A stretch of 64,000 bases of DNA from the NCBI GenBank assembly GCA_916613615.1, contig OU744730.1, positions 20,501,406 through 20,565,405 on the forward strand, written 5' to 3'. Below, one piece after another: positions 15,301-25,500 of the stretch. The first letter of the stretch is position 1. Every line of letters begins with the position of its first letter. The notes below the pieces were generated by a model, which was not told the origin of the DNA, did no database searches, and saw nothing but the letters and a program-made list of their open reading frames with translations. A program made the translations under genes and the position numbers. The DNA is from Steromphala cineraria (Eukaryota; Mollusca; Gastropoda; Trochida; Trochidae).

Positions 15301-18300
15301 AATTTACTGAAAGATTAGTTGAAAATTGTTTTCTTTGACTGAAGTGATGAAGATAATTTTGTATCAAAGGGCAATATATTGGTAGTGTTGTTCCAAGTTT
15401 ATAGGCTGATGGGGTCCGTTTAGCTACTTCTGAGCTGATAGGATTCTTTGCAATGGTAGAAGTATCCTGCTCAAAATGTTAAGGGATGCCTAGCCAAGAC
15501 TCTCTCTAGGAACAAAACTGCACTAGTGTTTTATATAATTTTTGCTTATTGATAATATGGTCCTCAATTACTAGTTTTAAGATAGTAAAATATATTTTTT
15601 CTGTTAAAGTGACACAGAGTATCTTTTTTAAAATTTTATTTGGTTTTGATAAGCTACAAAATATCTAATATGGTGATTGAAGTTCATATCTCATCACTGG
15701 AGTTGCAAATATATCCATTTATGCATTATATCTCTAAAATGCTTGATTTATGGAAAAATCAATAAAACATCTCAAATATGTTTAATATTCGAAATTATGC
15801 ATCCAATTAATCTACCTATTAGTTACAATACCTAATAAACACTATCAAATATATCTTCCTGTCAGCTTATGACAAGGTTTTAAACTTACATTTGGCGAAT
15901 TTGCGAGCGCCACACGGGCCACATTGTCCTGTTTTCGATCAAAATCCCGACTTTAAATGGCCGTATTTTCGTTCTAATGTACTGATTGACCTATAACTTG
16001 TTATTTTCAGTAACAGTTAGTGGTTCCTGATGTAATAACATCGATTTTAAAAATTTGACATATGTGATCCTATCAACATACTTTGTGTCTCTTTAAAGAA
16101 TAAGAGAAACTACCTGTATGCTTGTGAAAGGGACCAGGCTGCCACAGCACAGTAGATACTGTCTCGAATGTTGGAGGTTCGAGGAGTGGAATCGCTGGAG
16201 CCAACACACGGAAATAATCCCAAAGGACAGCTCTGATACTGCAGAATTTGTCTTTTCACTGAAAACAGAATTTAAATTCTATAATGCTAAATGTGTCTGA
16301 TCACCACCTTGGTGATTCAATTCTTGGGGTATGATTGTGAAACCTATGTAAAATGAATTTGGAAAAGGGCTATAAACTTGCATTCTCCCCAGAGAGATAT
16401 ATCTGGTAACCTACCTCTATTTAAATTATACCAGATATCTGCCTTGCGTTTACATTGTTAACAGCTGGTAATAAGCCTGGTATACTTCCTTAAAAAATGT
16501 ATTATTGGCATGCGCTCGCAGCCTCAAACCATCCCCTGAAATTTTGTGTTGTTTCCAGCAGTTTCCCCTTGCAGCAAAGATTTGCTCCACAAACTGTTCA
16601 TCCTGCTACATCAGCGTATATGTCTCCGCTAATGCTACAACCTATCTCCTGATATCCTCCTATAGTCTTCTGTCGTATCGCTAGCGGGTGGTTGCTGAGC
16701 GCTATTTATAGCCTGTCTGTTTTCAGTCAAACTATTTCGAACTCCATACACTGTTGTCTAGTGATGTCGCACGGGGAAATCTAAGAGCGCATGATTTGGA
16801 GCTTAGCGGGAGACTGCAATGTGAATCAGATTTATTATCTAAAATTTAGCACTCCTATTGGTTAATTTGAATCACGAGGTGAGCAAGCGGAACGAAGCCA
16901 AGAAACTAGTTTGCCGCTATCGCTGAAAGGGCATAATTTGATTGGCTTGCTATATATAGCGATACGACATAAGACTACAGGAGGATATCAGGGGATAGGT
17001 TGTAGCATTAGCGGAGACATATACCCTGATGTAGCAGGATGCAAACTGTTTGAAAAAATTTATCCAAAGAAAACACTTTCTTACCCAAGTGGGCATGATT
17101 ATTCCGGGTATTAAAGTTTGCATAATGGTCATGGGAATTACAGTTTTTCTAAAAATAACTCGCATTTTGATTGGTTGACGGAACTTTTTTATACACATTC
17201 ATGATTCTCTTGGATCTTCTATTTCAGTCGAGAGATATATATGACAAATCGTATACCTAAGTTGCGAAAGTCACACATTACTAAAACATTTTTAAAGGGA
17301 AGTCAAGAGCTTTTGATGTTTTCTTTGCCGTAAATACTATTTCAATTCTTCAAGGCGGCGCTGTGTGGGAGAGTCGCCAGCCGAACTGTCGTTACGTCAT
17401 AGCTCTATGACGTCATTAAACATGACGTCAAACAGTGACGTAATAACATTCCTCGCTAGGCTTGTCAAACATAAGCTAACGACGTCTAACTTTTTCTTTC
17501 TGGTTGTGCGCGGTCAATAAATAGATTTTTTTGTCATATGAGACAATATGTTTGTGATAAAATGTGACATAAAAATTATTAACTATTTAAAATTAGAGCG
17601 TATTTTGCGAACTACTTCGAGCCGCCTATCTTGAAGTAGTGAGCAACATTATGAATGGTGTATGAGTACAATTTGTACTTTACCGGCCGCGCGTAGTTTT
17701 TAATGTTACTCTTATTTTCCCGTTTTATGCATTAAAATGATCTTGGGTAAGAAAAAGAATAACCAACTCGGTGCTCGGAATTACGGATTATCTGTCCCTC
17801 GTTAATTATTGTGTCAAACTCCTCGCTGAAGCTCGGAGTTTATCGCAATAATTAACTCAGGACAGATAATCCGTAATTCCTCACAACTCGTTGATTATTC
17901 TTATATTATGCATGGAAAGGGTTGCTCTCTGTCACAAGGTCTTTGCTATGATTTTGTAGCCGAAATTATGACCTCTGAGCAGTGTTGCTGATTGCACAAC
18001 TCATTTGATTGCATCCAATCAAGCTTCTTCCTTTCTAGCCCACAAACTCAGCTGATTGGAACAGAGGTTTGATCAGCATATATTGACTTGATCTACCTCT
18101 GTGGGAAGAGAATGACAAACTTGTGGCTATGTTACTGATATTGTTGTGGTGTTGTTTTAATATATTTTAACAGTACGGGATTGATTATGATAATTTCATG
18201 AAATTGATTTATCAATTCAATTAATGGTAGCATAGTTATTTTGATGACTTATCACGTGCCAAATAAATACATAACAATACATGCACTTATAGTTCATAAA

Positions 18301-19063
18301 GCAATATCATAACATTATTGATATTATAGACACATAAAAACAAACAAGATAAACTGCACATTAATCTAATATTCAATCTCTGTCTTACAATCTTAAATAC
18401 TGTTAAGTTGTCAAACTCAAACCTATTTCAATCAGTATTGATATGTTGATAAACGTGTTCTTTAATCCACCAATGTAACAGCAATTTTACCGACAACGTC
18501 ACAAGACATAAAAGAATAACACTAAAAATGTTAAATCATTTAAAGAAAAAAAACTTTAAAATCTCCAAAATAATCAGCAATACCAATCTTACTCTAAGAC
18601 TTTGGAACACATGCAAAAATATTTGGAACAAGTCGGCCTTTAGATTATTTATAGATTTTATTGATATTTATTGATATTAAATCATTGTAAGTGCATAAAC
18701 CAATAATGGATCTGTCATCCTTTGAAATAAACAAGTGTCAAGAATCTGGAAAATTCCTCCTTGATGTGCAATTTCCCAGTTGACATGACTTAACGAGGTT
18801 AGCAGGTCAAGTTCGTCTGGGTCCATCGTCTGTTTACAATTGTGTCCTTGAAAATGCACGAGAATTAGGCCACCAAATTCATTATTTTCGTAGCAAAAAG
18901 ATGTTGATATCGTTCTCCAACATCTAAACTTACTCTTGACATAGTAATCGTTGAGCTTTTTGACCGTTTCCTCGTGCGACTGTTCCGATTCCTCCATGGC
19001 TTGCCGTCTTCTGCCTTGCCGATTGACAACTCTGTTGTCGACTGGCAAACGCAACTTGCTCAT
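387..19063 (-). CDS. PHKB: Phosphorylase b kinase regulatory subunit beta (3' end outside window)
   Basis: Beta subunit of the (alpha beta gamma delta)4 phosphorylase kinase, a cytosolic regulator that passes PKA and calcium signals to glycogen phosphorylase. Exons in transcript order: 18934-19063, 16114-16238, 13313-13412, 12663-12770, 11968-12027, 10591-10727, 10097-10256, 9996-10040, 9558-9755, 8976-9033, 8406-8483, 7856-8011, 7541-7638, 7180-7410, 6894-6998, 6262-6344, 4215-4305, 3682-3849, 2721-2996, 1944-2146, 1000-1137, 387-516. From exon 2 on, every junction keeps phase. Family landmarks are GLFP and DSIYCA (exon 2), [16 protein letters not shown] (exon 6), AHNRNR (exon 7), [12 protein letters not shown] (exon 9), YGIQTQTP and [12 protein letters not shown] (exon 14), [11 protein letters not shown] and [14 protein letters not shown] (exon 22). 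The last motif fits beta rather than alpha. About 960 codons are present; roughly 130 C-terminal residues should lie left of base 387. Start ATG at 19063 is the first Met of an open, basic N-terminus. Confidence 0.95.
1000..1137 (-). CDS. PHKB: PHKB exon 21, 3' splice site copied upstream
   Basis: Codes for [20 protein letters not shown] and then [16 protein letters not shown]. It completes a GG|A codon from exon 20 and ends phase 2 into exon 22. The first 55-60 bases, plus the intron end before them, are repeated three more times upstream (1200-1580). Confidence 0.92.
1138..1660 (-). repeat. Tandem copies of the PHKB exon 21 acceptor and partial exon
   Basis: Three degenerate copies of the exon 21 start lie upstream in the intron, with acceptor-equivalent boundaries at 1280, 1420 and 1575 (real site 1137; spacing 143, 140, 155 bp). 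All keep a CAG before ATGGTTTGTG or GTGGTTTGTG. Exon homology stops near GATATC in each copy, where the true exon continues with CACGGAGTG but copies run into attgttatag-like intron sequence. The units are therefore intron end plus about 60 exonic bases. Confidence 0.93.
2997..6261. other. PHKB introns with no recognised element
   Basis: Between exons 19, 18, 17 and 16 the introns are AT-rich (notably 4306-6261). I found no exon, TIR pair or repeat family in them. The phases of exons 16-17-18-19 join without loss, so no exon is required here. Confidence 0.6.
6653..6890. repeat. Direct repeat beside PHKB exon 15
   Basis: Two copies of about 110-125 bp share ctttgcaccaaa, gacaccaagatcagagttac, acagacatccattcatcaaa and gcctgacaggctgtaca-like blocks. 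The second copy ends about 4 bases from the exon 15 donor at 6893. No coding content. Confidence 0.9.
8043..8196. mobile_element. Short MITE with TIR tacagtagaacac
   Basis: Left end tacagtagaacactgatata and right end tatatccgtgttctactgta are inverted copies. About 154 bp, no ORF, in the PHKB intron between exons 11 and 12. Confidence 0.75.
8757..8815. repeat. (TAA)n run joined to a retroposon tail
   Basis: An (ataata)n run followed by gatttataaagcgcattatc, a junction common at ends of invertebrate retroposons. PHKB intron between exons 10 and 11. Only the tail is recognised. Confidence 0.4.
9996..10040 (-). CDS. PHKB: PHKB 45-nt in-frame exon (possible cassette)
   Basis: Bounded by tttatcag and gtatat. 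Phase 0 at both ends, it adds 15 residues ([15 protein letters not shown]) between the exon 7 segment LPRESNSK and the exon 9 segment NTDASLLP. As I recall the vertebrate protein, these two segments are nearly adjacent, so this exon is extra or alternative. Skipping it keeps frame. It is open and has good splice sites, but no family motif supports it. Confidence 0.6.
11072..11920 (-). mobile_element. hAT-like DNA transposon fragment
   Basis: Starts cagtgctccagataa and ends with its exact inverse, ttatctggagcactg, 849 bp. The 6-bp sequence tcaact flanks both sides as a candidate target duplication (hAT usually makes 8 bp). A 112-residue minus-strand ORF at 11245-11583 ends [15 protein letters not shown] and then CDVCGRK, the pattern of the TTF-type zinc finger at the N-terminus of many hAT-derived proteins. 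No catalytic core follows, so the copy is non-autonomous. It ends 47 bp from PHKB exon 5. Confidence 0.75.
12052..12240. mobile_element. Hairpin MITE, copy 1
   Basis: Arms around gccaatcaaatcattttctcg (12076-12096) and its inverse (12120-12140), extended by cttgggatg/catcccaag, with a loop containing gaaattttatcgagaagg. The right flank runs through cgaatctagct and cagggtacagattagtggag. Same family as 29429-29590 and 53086-53270. Confidence 0.9.
13203..13312 (-). repeat. 22-bp tandem array of a 5' splice site
   Basis: Five units, on the transcript strand each starting gtagagtaa and the first four ending gagaag or tagaag: 13291-13312, 13269-13290, 13247-13268, 13225-13246, 13203-13224. The exon 3/intron boundary lies exactly at the start of the first unit. 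Units differ by one or two bases, so the array is not brand new. Confidence 0.95.
13313..13412 (-). CDS. PHKB: PHKB exon 3, donor followed by copies of itself
   Basis: Codes for [18 protein letters not shown], then a Cys/Trp-containing helix ending RQAEK. It ends GAGAAG|gtagag. The intron then repeats a 22-bp unit, each copy ending gagaag before the next gtagag, so five look-alike 5' splice sites stand in a row (see repeat at 13203-13312). Reading through the first donor gives GTA GAG TAA, an immediate stop. Confidence 0.9.
13540..14690. repeat. 434-bp tandem repeat rich in TGACCT half-sites
   Basis: The block starting ttatatccaaattagttgca occurs at 13800 and again at 14234. Each unit contains several tgaccttgacctttgacctt-like stretches (for example 13704, 14128, 14276, 14404, 14565). 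The array ends in a gcggcggcggcgga run near 14695. It lies in the PHKB intron between exons 2 and 3. Confidence 0.9.
15066..15252. mobile_element. MITE with gggaaagacat ends
   Basis: The left end atatatcagtgattgggaaa is mirrored on the right by aaagatgtctttccctatcc...tgatatat. Ggcccat blocks recur inside. A diverged inverted relative is at about 49040-49110 (ggaccattttcagg, gaaatgggcc). Confidence 0.75.
15258..15328. repeat. Perfect 71-bp palindrome (35-bp arms, 1-nt centre)
   Basis: Left arm 15258-15292, centre base 15293, right arm 15294-15328. I found no mismatch. It begins caattttcaactaatctttc and is mirrored to the end. It directly follows the MITE ending at 15252. Confidence 0.97.
15604..16096 (-). 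mobile_element. TTAA-ended MITE of about 495 bp, copy 1
   Basis: Ends ttaaagtgacacagagt and (inverse) actttgtgtctctttaa. A second copy in the opposite orientation is at 26095-26592. Shared interior blocks include the inverse of gatgagatatgaacttcaatc. It stops about 17 bp into the intron after PHKB exon 2's donor. Confidence 0.9.
16590..17052. mobile_element. Large fold-back element
   Basis: Left arm 16590-16683 and right arm about 16957-17052 are near-perfect inverses (cctgctacatcag, tatgtctccgctaatgctac, gtcgtatcgcta). The loop is about 270 bp. No ORF of note. Confidence 0.88.
17392..17443. promoter_or_regulatory. Cluster of four CRE-like sites
   Basis: TTACGTCAT at 17392, palindromic TGACGTCA at 17408 and 17423, and TGACGTAA at 17436, four CREB/ATF-type motifs in 52 bp within PHKB intron 1. 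The motifs are seen; use as an enhancer is inference. Confidence 0.5.
17755..17905. mobile_element. Fold-back MITE with gaataacca/ttgattattc ends
   Basis: The left arm (ggaattacggattatctgtc, cgttaattattg) and right arm (caataattaactc, gacagataatccgtaattcc) are inverses around a loop of about 30 bp. Confidence 0.85.
18934..19063 (-). CDS. PHKB: PHKB first coding exon
   Basis: Codes for a basic, charged N-terminus ([16 protein letters not shown], then a Glu-rich stretch) that ends in KKLNDYYVK, matching the family's helix before the glucoamylase-like domain. The donor reads AAGA|gtaagt, phase 1. Exon 2 starts in phase 0 at TATCAG (YQS), so a small exon of 3n+2 bases, coding for about 6-8 residues, should lie between them. 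The sequence before the helix is specific to this lineage, as usual for this subunit. Confidence 0.85.
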
Positions 19064-20610
19064 GATCGCTCTAAGTTCAGACCTTATGAATATTAAGTAC
19101 CACGAGAGGGTCAACGGGCATATTATTACTTGGACTGAAAAGCAAGCCTTGCGTGCGATGGAGGGATTTATCTGTCCCCATCTGAACCTATCACATGTTG
19201 ACACTAATAATCAATGTCACACGATTGTCTCGACCGTGTCGATTTAATGTCGTAATTTGACGCAATACATATTCCGACAACTTATTGACATCTAATTAAT
19301 TTAAGTGTGCATTATTTGGTAGCTATTTTTAAGAGGTATTTTTACTTGTTGATGAAAGCATTCGACTGTTACATTCACTTTTAACATTATCCTTTCATGG
19401 AAAGATTTGAATGGTTATTTGAATGATTTTATATTTATATATGAAATCCGCTTCAGCTTATTTATGTCAATATAACTGTTCAGAAATAATAGTTCATTGT
19501 TTCTATTCAGTTATGCCCTTTGGGCTACAAAATCATTTTATAACCTGTTTTAAGAAATATTAGAAAAGACTTGAATTATATTAAATAAGATAATTGAACA
19601 AAAAATCATATGACATATCGCAAAAATTGCAATTACCCTCGCCCATTAGTTTTCTAATTTATATCTTAAAAGTTTAAACACAAAGCTTTTTGATTAAGCA
19701 ACGCAAAGTTATGATTCACAGTTGGTATAGAACTGGTGTTGAGATTTCTCACACGTCCAGCTTTACAATAACAGTCCTTCAAAATAAAGTTGCGCCTCCC
19801 GGAAAAAATTAGGCCTACCGTAGTCTATCTAACAGAAAGTTTGACATGATATATTATTTCAAAATCCCTTTTCTTCAAGGTCCCCTTTATAATTCAATTA
19901 TAGATTCAAGTCAATAAAAATATACAAACATTCCCCAACCACCCGCCCCCATTGACAATTTCTGAATTCGTATCTATTGTGTTCCAAGTCATAAGGGCCG
20001 AACCCAAAAAATACCAACAAATAACGAAGCAAAAATTTGGATTCCTTCTTTTATTGACATCGTAACAACATTTCAACAATATTTTTATTGTCGCACTATT
20101 ATTGTTCAGCACTGTTCGCACTTTCAGAGGTAGAAATACAGTTTTAGACAGTAGGTTTAGACAACATCTTTCTGGTTCACATTTACATATCAAATGGTCC
20201 ATATGGGTACAGGCTTCAGTATTTATATCGCATACATTTAGATCTTAGTTAGATGTAACCATAGACTTCAATTGGACCTGGTAGATGGTATAACATTGCT
20301 TTAGAACATAGACCATTACGGTATGTCCGTCATGTAAATGTAAGTGTAAGATTGGGAGGAACTTCATTTTATGTTAGAGTGTAATCTGTTAAATGAATTA
20401 CAAAAAAATACCTTCCTGCATATTATTATAAACTTGTATCAATAAATAGATATGTTTCACTTATGGCCATCACATATATAAACCAATACTTGTTAAAACT
20501 GCTCTGTACCTATATCAAATGTGACTTGCGTTTGCTCAATTAATTCATATGTATATACTTCAATATATTATTTGATGACTCGATGTCATTATTTATGAAA
20601 ATAAACTTGT

Positions 20611-20663
20611 TGTTGGGTTGGAGTTTAACGTCTTCTTTCACCATAAGGTGATGTCGCCGACGT
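20611..20663. mobile_element. 53-bp insert with 15-bp target duplication
   Basis: tgaaaataaacttgt occurs at 20596-20610 and again at 20664-20678. The 53 bases between them begin tgttgggttggagtttaacg and include atgtcgccgacg, a motif of small dispersed molluscan repeats. Confidence 0.75.
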
Positions 20664-20689
20664 TGAAAATAAACTTGTCTTGCCTTGAC

Positions 20690-21745
20690 TTATAGACGGA
20701 CAGACAGACAGACAGAATATTTTATTTATGTCTCACTCGTAGATACAAGTCATAAAATTATTATATATAATAATAAAATAATAAAGTAAGCTACGACCAG
20801 TCGCTCAGCGACTTATGAGAGACAATATATCATTAAAAATACAGAAATAAATGAAAGAGCTAAAAATGTACACATAGGTAAGAAGATATAAACACATATA
20901 AACAACATGGAAGTTCTAAAACATTAACCATATAAAATACTACGGCGTTTAGTTAAAATCTTCTTGCAGGTTTTGGAAACGATAAAAATTAGGTCATGGG
21001 AACTAAAAATATAAATAAACATTTCTTCATAAGAAAGTGAACTAAAATGAAGTAAATTTCTCCGGCATGAGTTAAAAAGCACTTCCCTAATAGAGGTGTA
21101 AGCGGGGCAGTAAAATAAAACGTGCATTTCGTCTTCCACTTGATCAGGACAGTTAAAACAGTATCTCTCGCTGTGTGGTATGCTCTCGTATCTTCCCGTC
21201 TCAACTCTAAACCGGCGCCACTCCACAGCGAAATTTTGCCAAAGCACTCCTATGGTTTCGGGGAAGTGGACATCGGACATATAGTATTATGCTTCATAAT
21301 TTTCTGTAAAAAGTCTGTAATTTCGGAGCTTATTCTTCCCTCGCCTTCCTTCAACCTGTGAAAAATTTTCTTTCCATGTAAGGTGATATTTATTGAGTAG
21401 GATATCTTGTATAGATGTAAGGAAAGTTTTTTTCTCAATGACACCAGCATATGTCAGGTGTTCGAATCCATGATCTTTTAAAAACACTTTTATTTTACAA
21501 TTCAATTCCTCTTCTTACAATCATTCGCCCAGAGAAATATCCTCTTATTAATTCGTTTACTTGATGTGTTAACGGCTCGTGTCCAATGCTTTAAAACAGA
21601 TAACCAATTTCGTACTTCTGGTGGTATCCATCCCATTTCACCGTTGACAGCGATATTCGGGGTATATTTTCCCAGACCCAAGAAGAAGCGTTGTGCTCTG
21701 TGTTGAACAGCATTATAACTACTACCCTCTTGAATTTTCGATTTC
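20690..21745 (-). pseudogene. LINE (non-LTR retrotransposon) 3' ORF2 fragment
   Basis: On the minus strand, 21745 down to 20924 can be read as a broken reverse-transcriptase C-terminal region: YNAVQHRAQRFFLGLGKY, then MGWIPPEVRNWLSVLKHW, then a Cys/His cluster (RYCFNCPDQVEDEMHVLFYC). The last is typical of the zinc-binding end of such polymerases. Frames change between segments, so it is dead. It lies between PHKB and ITFG1. Confidence 0.8.
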
Positions 21746-22519
21746 GTATTAATTGGTTTGTTTTCTTAATAAATTACTCATTGTACTTTTAGAGTAGTTG
21801 TCACAATCCAATTAATTGTTTTCTTGAAGAACAAGGTATTGCAGTAGATGATTGATTAAATGTTTTCTTAACTAATTACGTATTGTTGTAGAGTCAACTC
21901 CATGGTTATGTAACACCATGTACATTTACACCATGATATAGTTGAACTATTCTGATTTTTATTCATTTCTGTTGTCATCACATTGAATTCCGATAATTAA
22001 CAAGGAAACATACTTACTTAGCTATAAAATCATAAATCCAATCACTTAAAAAAAAACAAAGCAAAAGCCAAGGATTAGTTTTGGAATTGATTGGAATCAC
22101 TTGGTTACGCCGATGCAAAAACTTTCTCATCGATTCCTAGGGTTCTAATCAATTGAAATTCGTTATTGTCGCAAAATTGCTTTTATTTTGTTAGAACCTC
22201 ACCAAACAAAACTGAAAACTTGGCATAGATCTTCATATAGGACAAATTAAGTCTCTGGTGATTAGGTAAGATATTTCTATTTCTATAAATAAAATTGAAA
22301 ATTATTCTTATGGTCCCAGTATTTTGCATAAGCCCATGTATTAGATTGTTTATATTATTATCAAGAATCGTTATATATTTTTATATATGAGTTCGTGTTA
22401 TGTTTCGAAAATTATGATAAATAACGTATCAAATGTCTTTAGGTAAATAGTATCAATATTGACCGGAAGAGCACTTGTTTACGGCAAGGAAATTGGAGTT
22501 GACAGTCGAAAATGCAGAT

Positions 22520-25500
22520 ATGTTTTTAAAGTCGGTATTAATAACTTGTATTCTTCAAAGTCTTTTATATGTCTGTGATGGATCGTTATCGGACGTGACA
22601 TTCAAGGTGTTTGAATCACCTGTCGATGGAATCGTTGCTGCTTTTGGCGATTTTGACGCGGATAAATCGACTGATATTTTTATCCTTGGCGAAAATGGTA
22701 AGCTGATGTGTTTACTCATTATTTTACGACATCATCATTGTAGATGATCATGACTAATGAATTGCATGTATATGTTGATTATGTGATTTACAACTTTTTA
22801 TACCATTTTGGCAGGTTTTAATTTGAAAACAGCTACTGTTATTATCTTTTATTAATTAAAATGTAGTTCTTATAAATATTGTGTTTTTATTTCCACTTTT
22901 TCCAGTATCCATGTGTTACATTTGTATCGATCATATTTCTCTGCATGTGAGTGATACAAAAACTGAACAAGAACAAGCCTTGATTAACACTGACAAACAG
23001 CTAACACTATAAAACAATATGTCAAATTGTTAAATGTATATTTCTTGATGAGTTGTTTAAACATAATACATCTGCAATATGAAAACTGCTTTATATTTTT
23101 ATAATGTAGGGAGTAAACATTGGACTAAAGTTGTTGAACCATAAGGTTTGTTACCCAGTCAAAATCTTGGATCAAGACCATGTGTTCATTGCATACCCAT
23201 CTCATTCTCACCTACTAAAATAATTATGAGGAAGAATTCTATGGATTTTATAACTTCTATATTACAAGAGTGCGATTTCAGTGTAGATGCTAACACCGTT
23301 TTCAAGCAAGTGATGATTCTAGAATTCTTCCTTATTCATCCTACAACTTCTAAATGCCTCTCAAAGAATTAAGTCATACTAAAATATTTGCAAAACAATA
23401 GTTCAATGGATATTATATACTATTGTAGTAAGAAAAGTTTTCAAATATCATATATATATACAAGAGACAAATCACACAATATTACAATAACACAAAATAC
23501 ATATAAATTAACCAAAACCAGGAGGTATATTTACTGAAATTGTGAAATTTTTACTCCTTATATAATAATAGACTTAGGGGTTACTAACAATCTCTGAACA
23601 GTAGTGATGTAATGTATATTTAGCATGAGAACAATTGCAAAGTAGATCTCAGTAAGTCAGTTTTTTGGCAGTCTAAGTAAACCTAACCTCAATTAATATT
23701 ATCCGTTTCACTCCTATACTGAGTCTAGAAAGGCCTGGTAGAATCGACCTTTATTCTTTATACGTGCGAAGGCAGACTATTGCGGCAAAGTAAGATGAGT
23801 TCTGATTGATCAATTCGAAATGTGGGCTGACAAGACCCTCTACTAGGCCTTTCTAGACTCAGTATAGGAGTGAAACGGATCATATTGAGGCTAGGTTTAC
23901 TTAGACTGGTTTTAAGCTCATCTGGCCTGTAAGGCCCGATGTGCTTATGGCATGGCATGGTGTCCGGCGTCCGTAAACTTTGTGGAATTTCGACTTCTTC
24001 TCCAGAAGGCCTAGAAAGCTTAAACTTTGTGTACAGACTCCTTGGCTAGTGAGGATTATAAATTGTAGCTTTGGTGGCTCTGTGACCCCTAATAAGGGCA
24101 ACAGGGGCCACGCCCTAAAAACCTATTTTCATCTTCTTCTCCAGAACCATAAGGCCTAAAAAGCTGAAACTTTGTGTACAGACTCCTTGGCTAGTGAGGA
24201 TTATAAATTGTAGCTTTAGTGGCCCTGTGACCCCTAATAAGGGCCACAGGGGCCACGCCCTAAAAACCTATTTTCATCTTCTTCTCAAGAAGCAAAAGGC
24301 CTAGAAAGCTGAAACTTTGTGTACAGACTCATTGGCTAGTGAGGATTATAAATTGTAGCTTTAGTGGCCCTGTGACCCCTAATAAGGGCCACAGGGGCCA
24401 AGCACTAAAAACCTATTTTCATCATCTTCTCCAGAAGCATAAGGTCTAGAAAGCTTAAACTTTGTGTACAGACTCCTTGGCTAGTGAGGATTATAAATTG
24501 TAGCTTTGGTGGCCCTGTGACCCCTAAAAAGGGCCACAGGCGCCACACCCTAAAAACCTATTTTCATCTTCTTCTCCAGAAGCATAAGGCCTAGAAAGCT
24601 GAAACTTTGTGTACAGACTCCTTGGCTAGTGAAGATTATAAATTGTAGCTTTGGTGGCCCTGTGACCCCTAAAAAGGGCCACAGGGGCCACACCCTAAAA
24701 ACCTATTTTCATCTTCTTCTCCAGAAGCATAAGGTCTAGAAAGCTGAAACATTGTGTACAGACTCCTTGACTAGTGAGGATTATAAATTGTAGCTTTAGT
24801 GGCCCTGTGACCCCTCATAAGGGCCACAGGTGCCACGCCCTAAAAACCTTTTTTCATCTTCTTCTCCAGAACCATGAGGCCTAGAAAGCTGAAACTTTGT
24901 GTACAGACTCCTTGACTAGTGATGATTATGAATTGTAGCTTTGGTGACCCTGTTGCCCCTAATAAAGGCACAAGAAAGTCCTTCAAATCTATTTTCATCT
25001 TCTTCTCCTAAAGTATAAGGCCTAGAATACTGAAACTTGTCGCCTATATACTTAATTTGATGATTGGTGACCCTGAAGCCTCTACAAAGGGGGAATCACA
25101 TTGGCCACACTCTACAGCATAATTGATGATGAAGCCTGATGAGCTACAGAGCCAATGGCTCTATTTTTTTGGTTATGTTGTTAATCATTAAGATTATATT
25201 TTGCAGGGAAGACATTGACACTTTTGCTGGGACACACAGACACAACACCCACAGTGACAGAGACTCCTTTCAAAGAGTTGGTCATTTTAGATAAGTCCGA
25301 TATCGGAGACAACACAATCACAAGTGTTGTGCCTGGGGATTTCGATGGAGACTCAATGATGGATGTGTTACTTACCTTGAAGAAGTCAGGTCAAGCAGAG
25401 TCAAATGTCAATGTCAGAATTTATTGGGGAAACGGTCTTCACCTTGATAGTCGTAAGTGATTTTCTGTATGTAATATTATATATTTAAAAAAAGAGGGAG

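Larger units (their letters stand above)
19064..22519. promoter_or_regulatory. Shared 5' intergenic region of PHKB and ITFG1
   Basis: The 3.46-kb gap between the two divergent start codons must hold both promoters. No TATA box can be assigned and no CpG island is obvious. A LINE fragment (about 20690-21745) and a small retroposed insert (20611-20663) sit in it. The rest is AT-rich with nothing I recognise. Confidence 0.6.

Noticed and set aside
18390..18400. 11-nt candidate (tatttaagatt) for the missing PHKB microexon
   Set aside because: It has ag/gtaaga borders and the right length class, but the residues do not match the family and such short matches arise by chance.
18677..19204. 175-residue minus-strand ORF taken as one protein
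   Set aside because: Only 18934-19063 is PHKB exon 1; the rest is intron read-through and 5' flank.
23960..25120. CRISPR-like array
   Set aside because: The 145-bp units are continuous tandem repeats of a eukaryotic transposon core without unique spacers.
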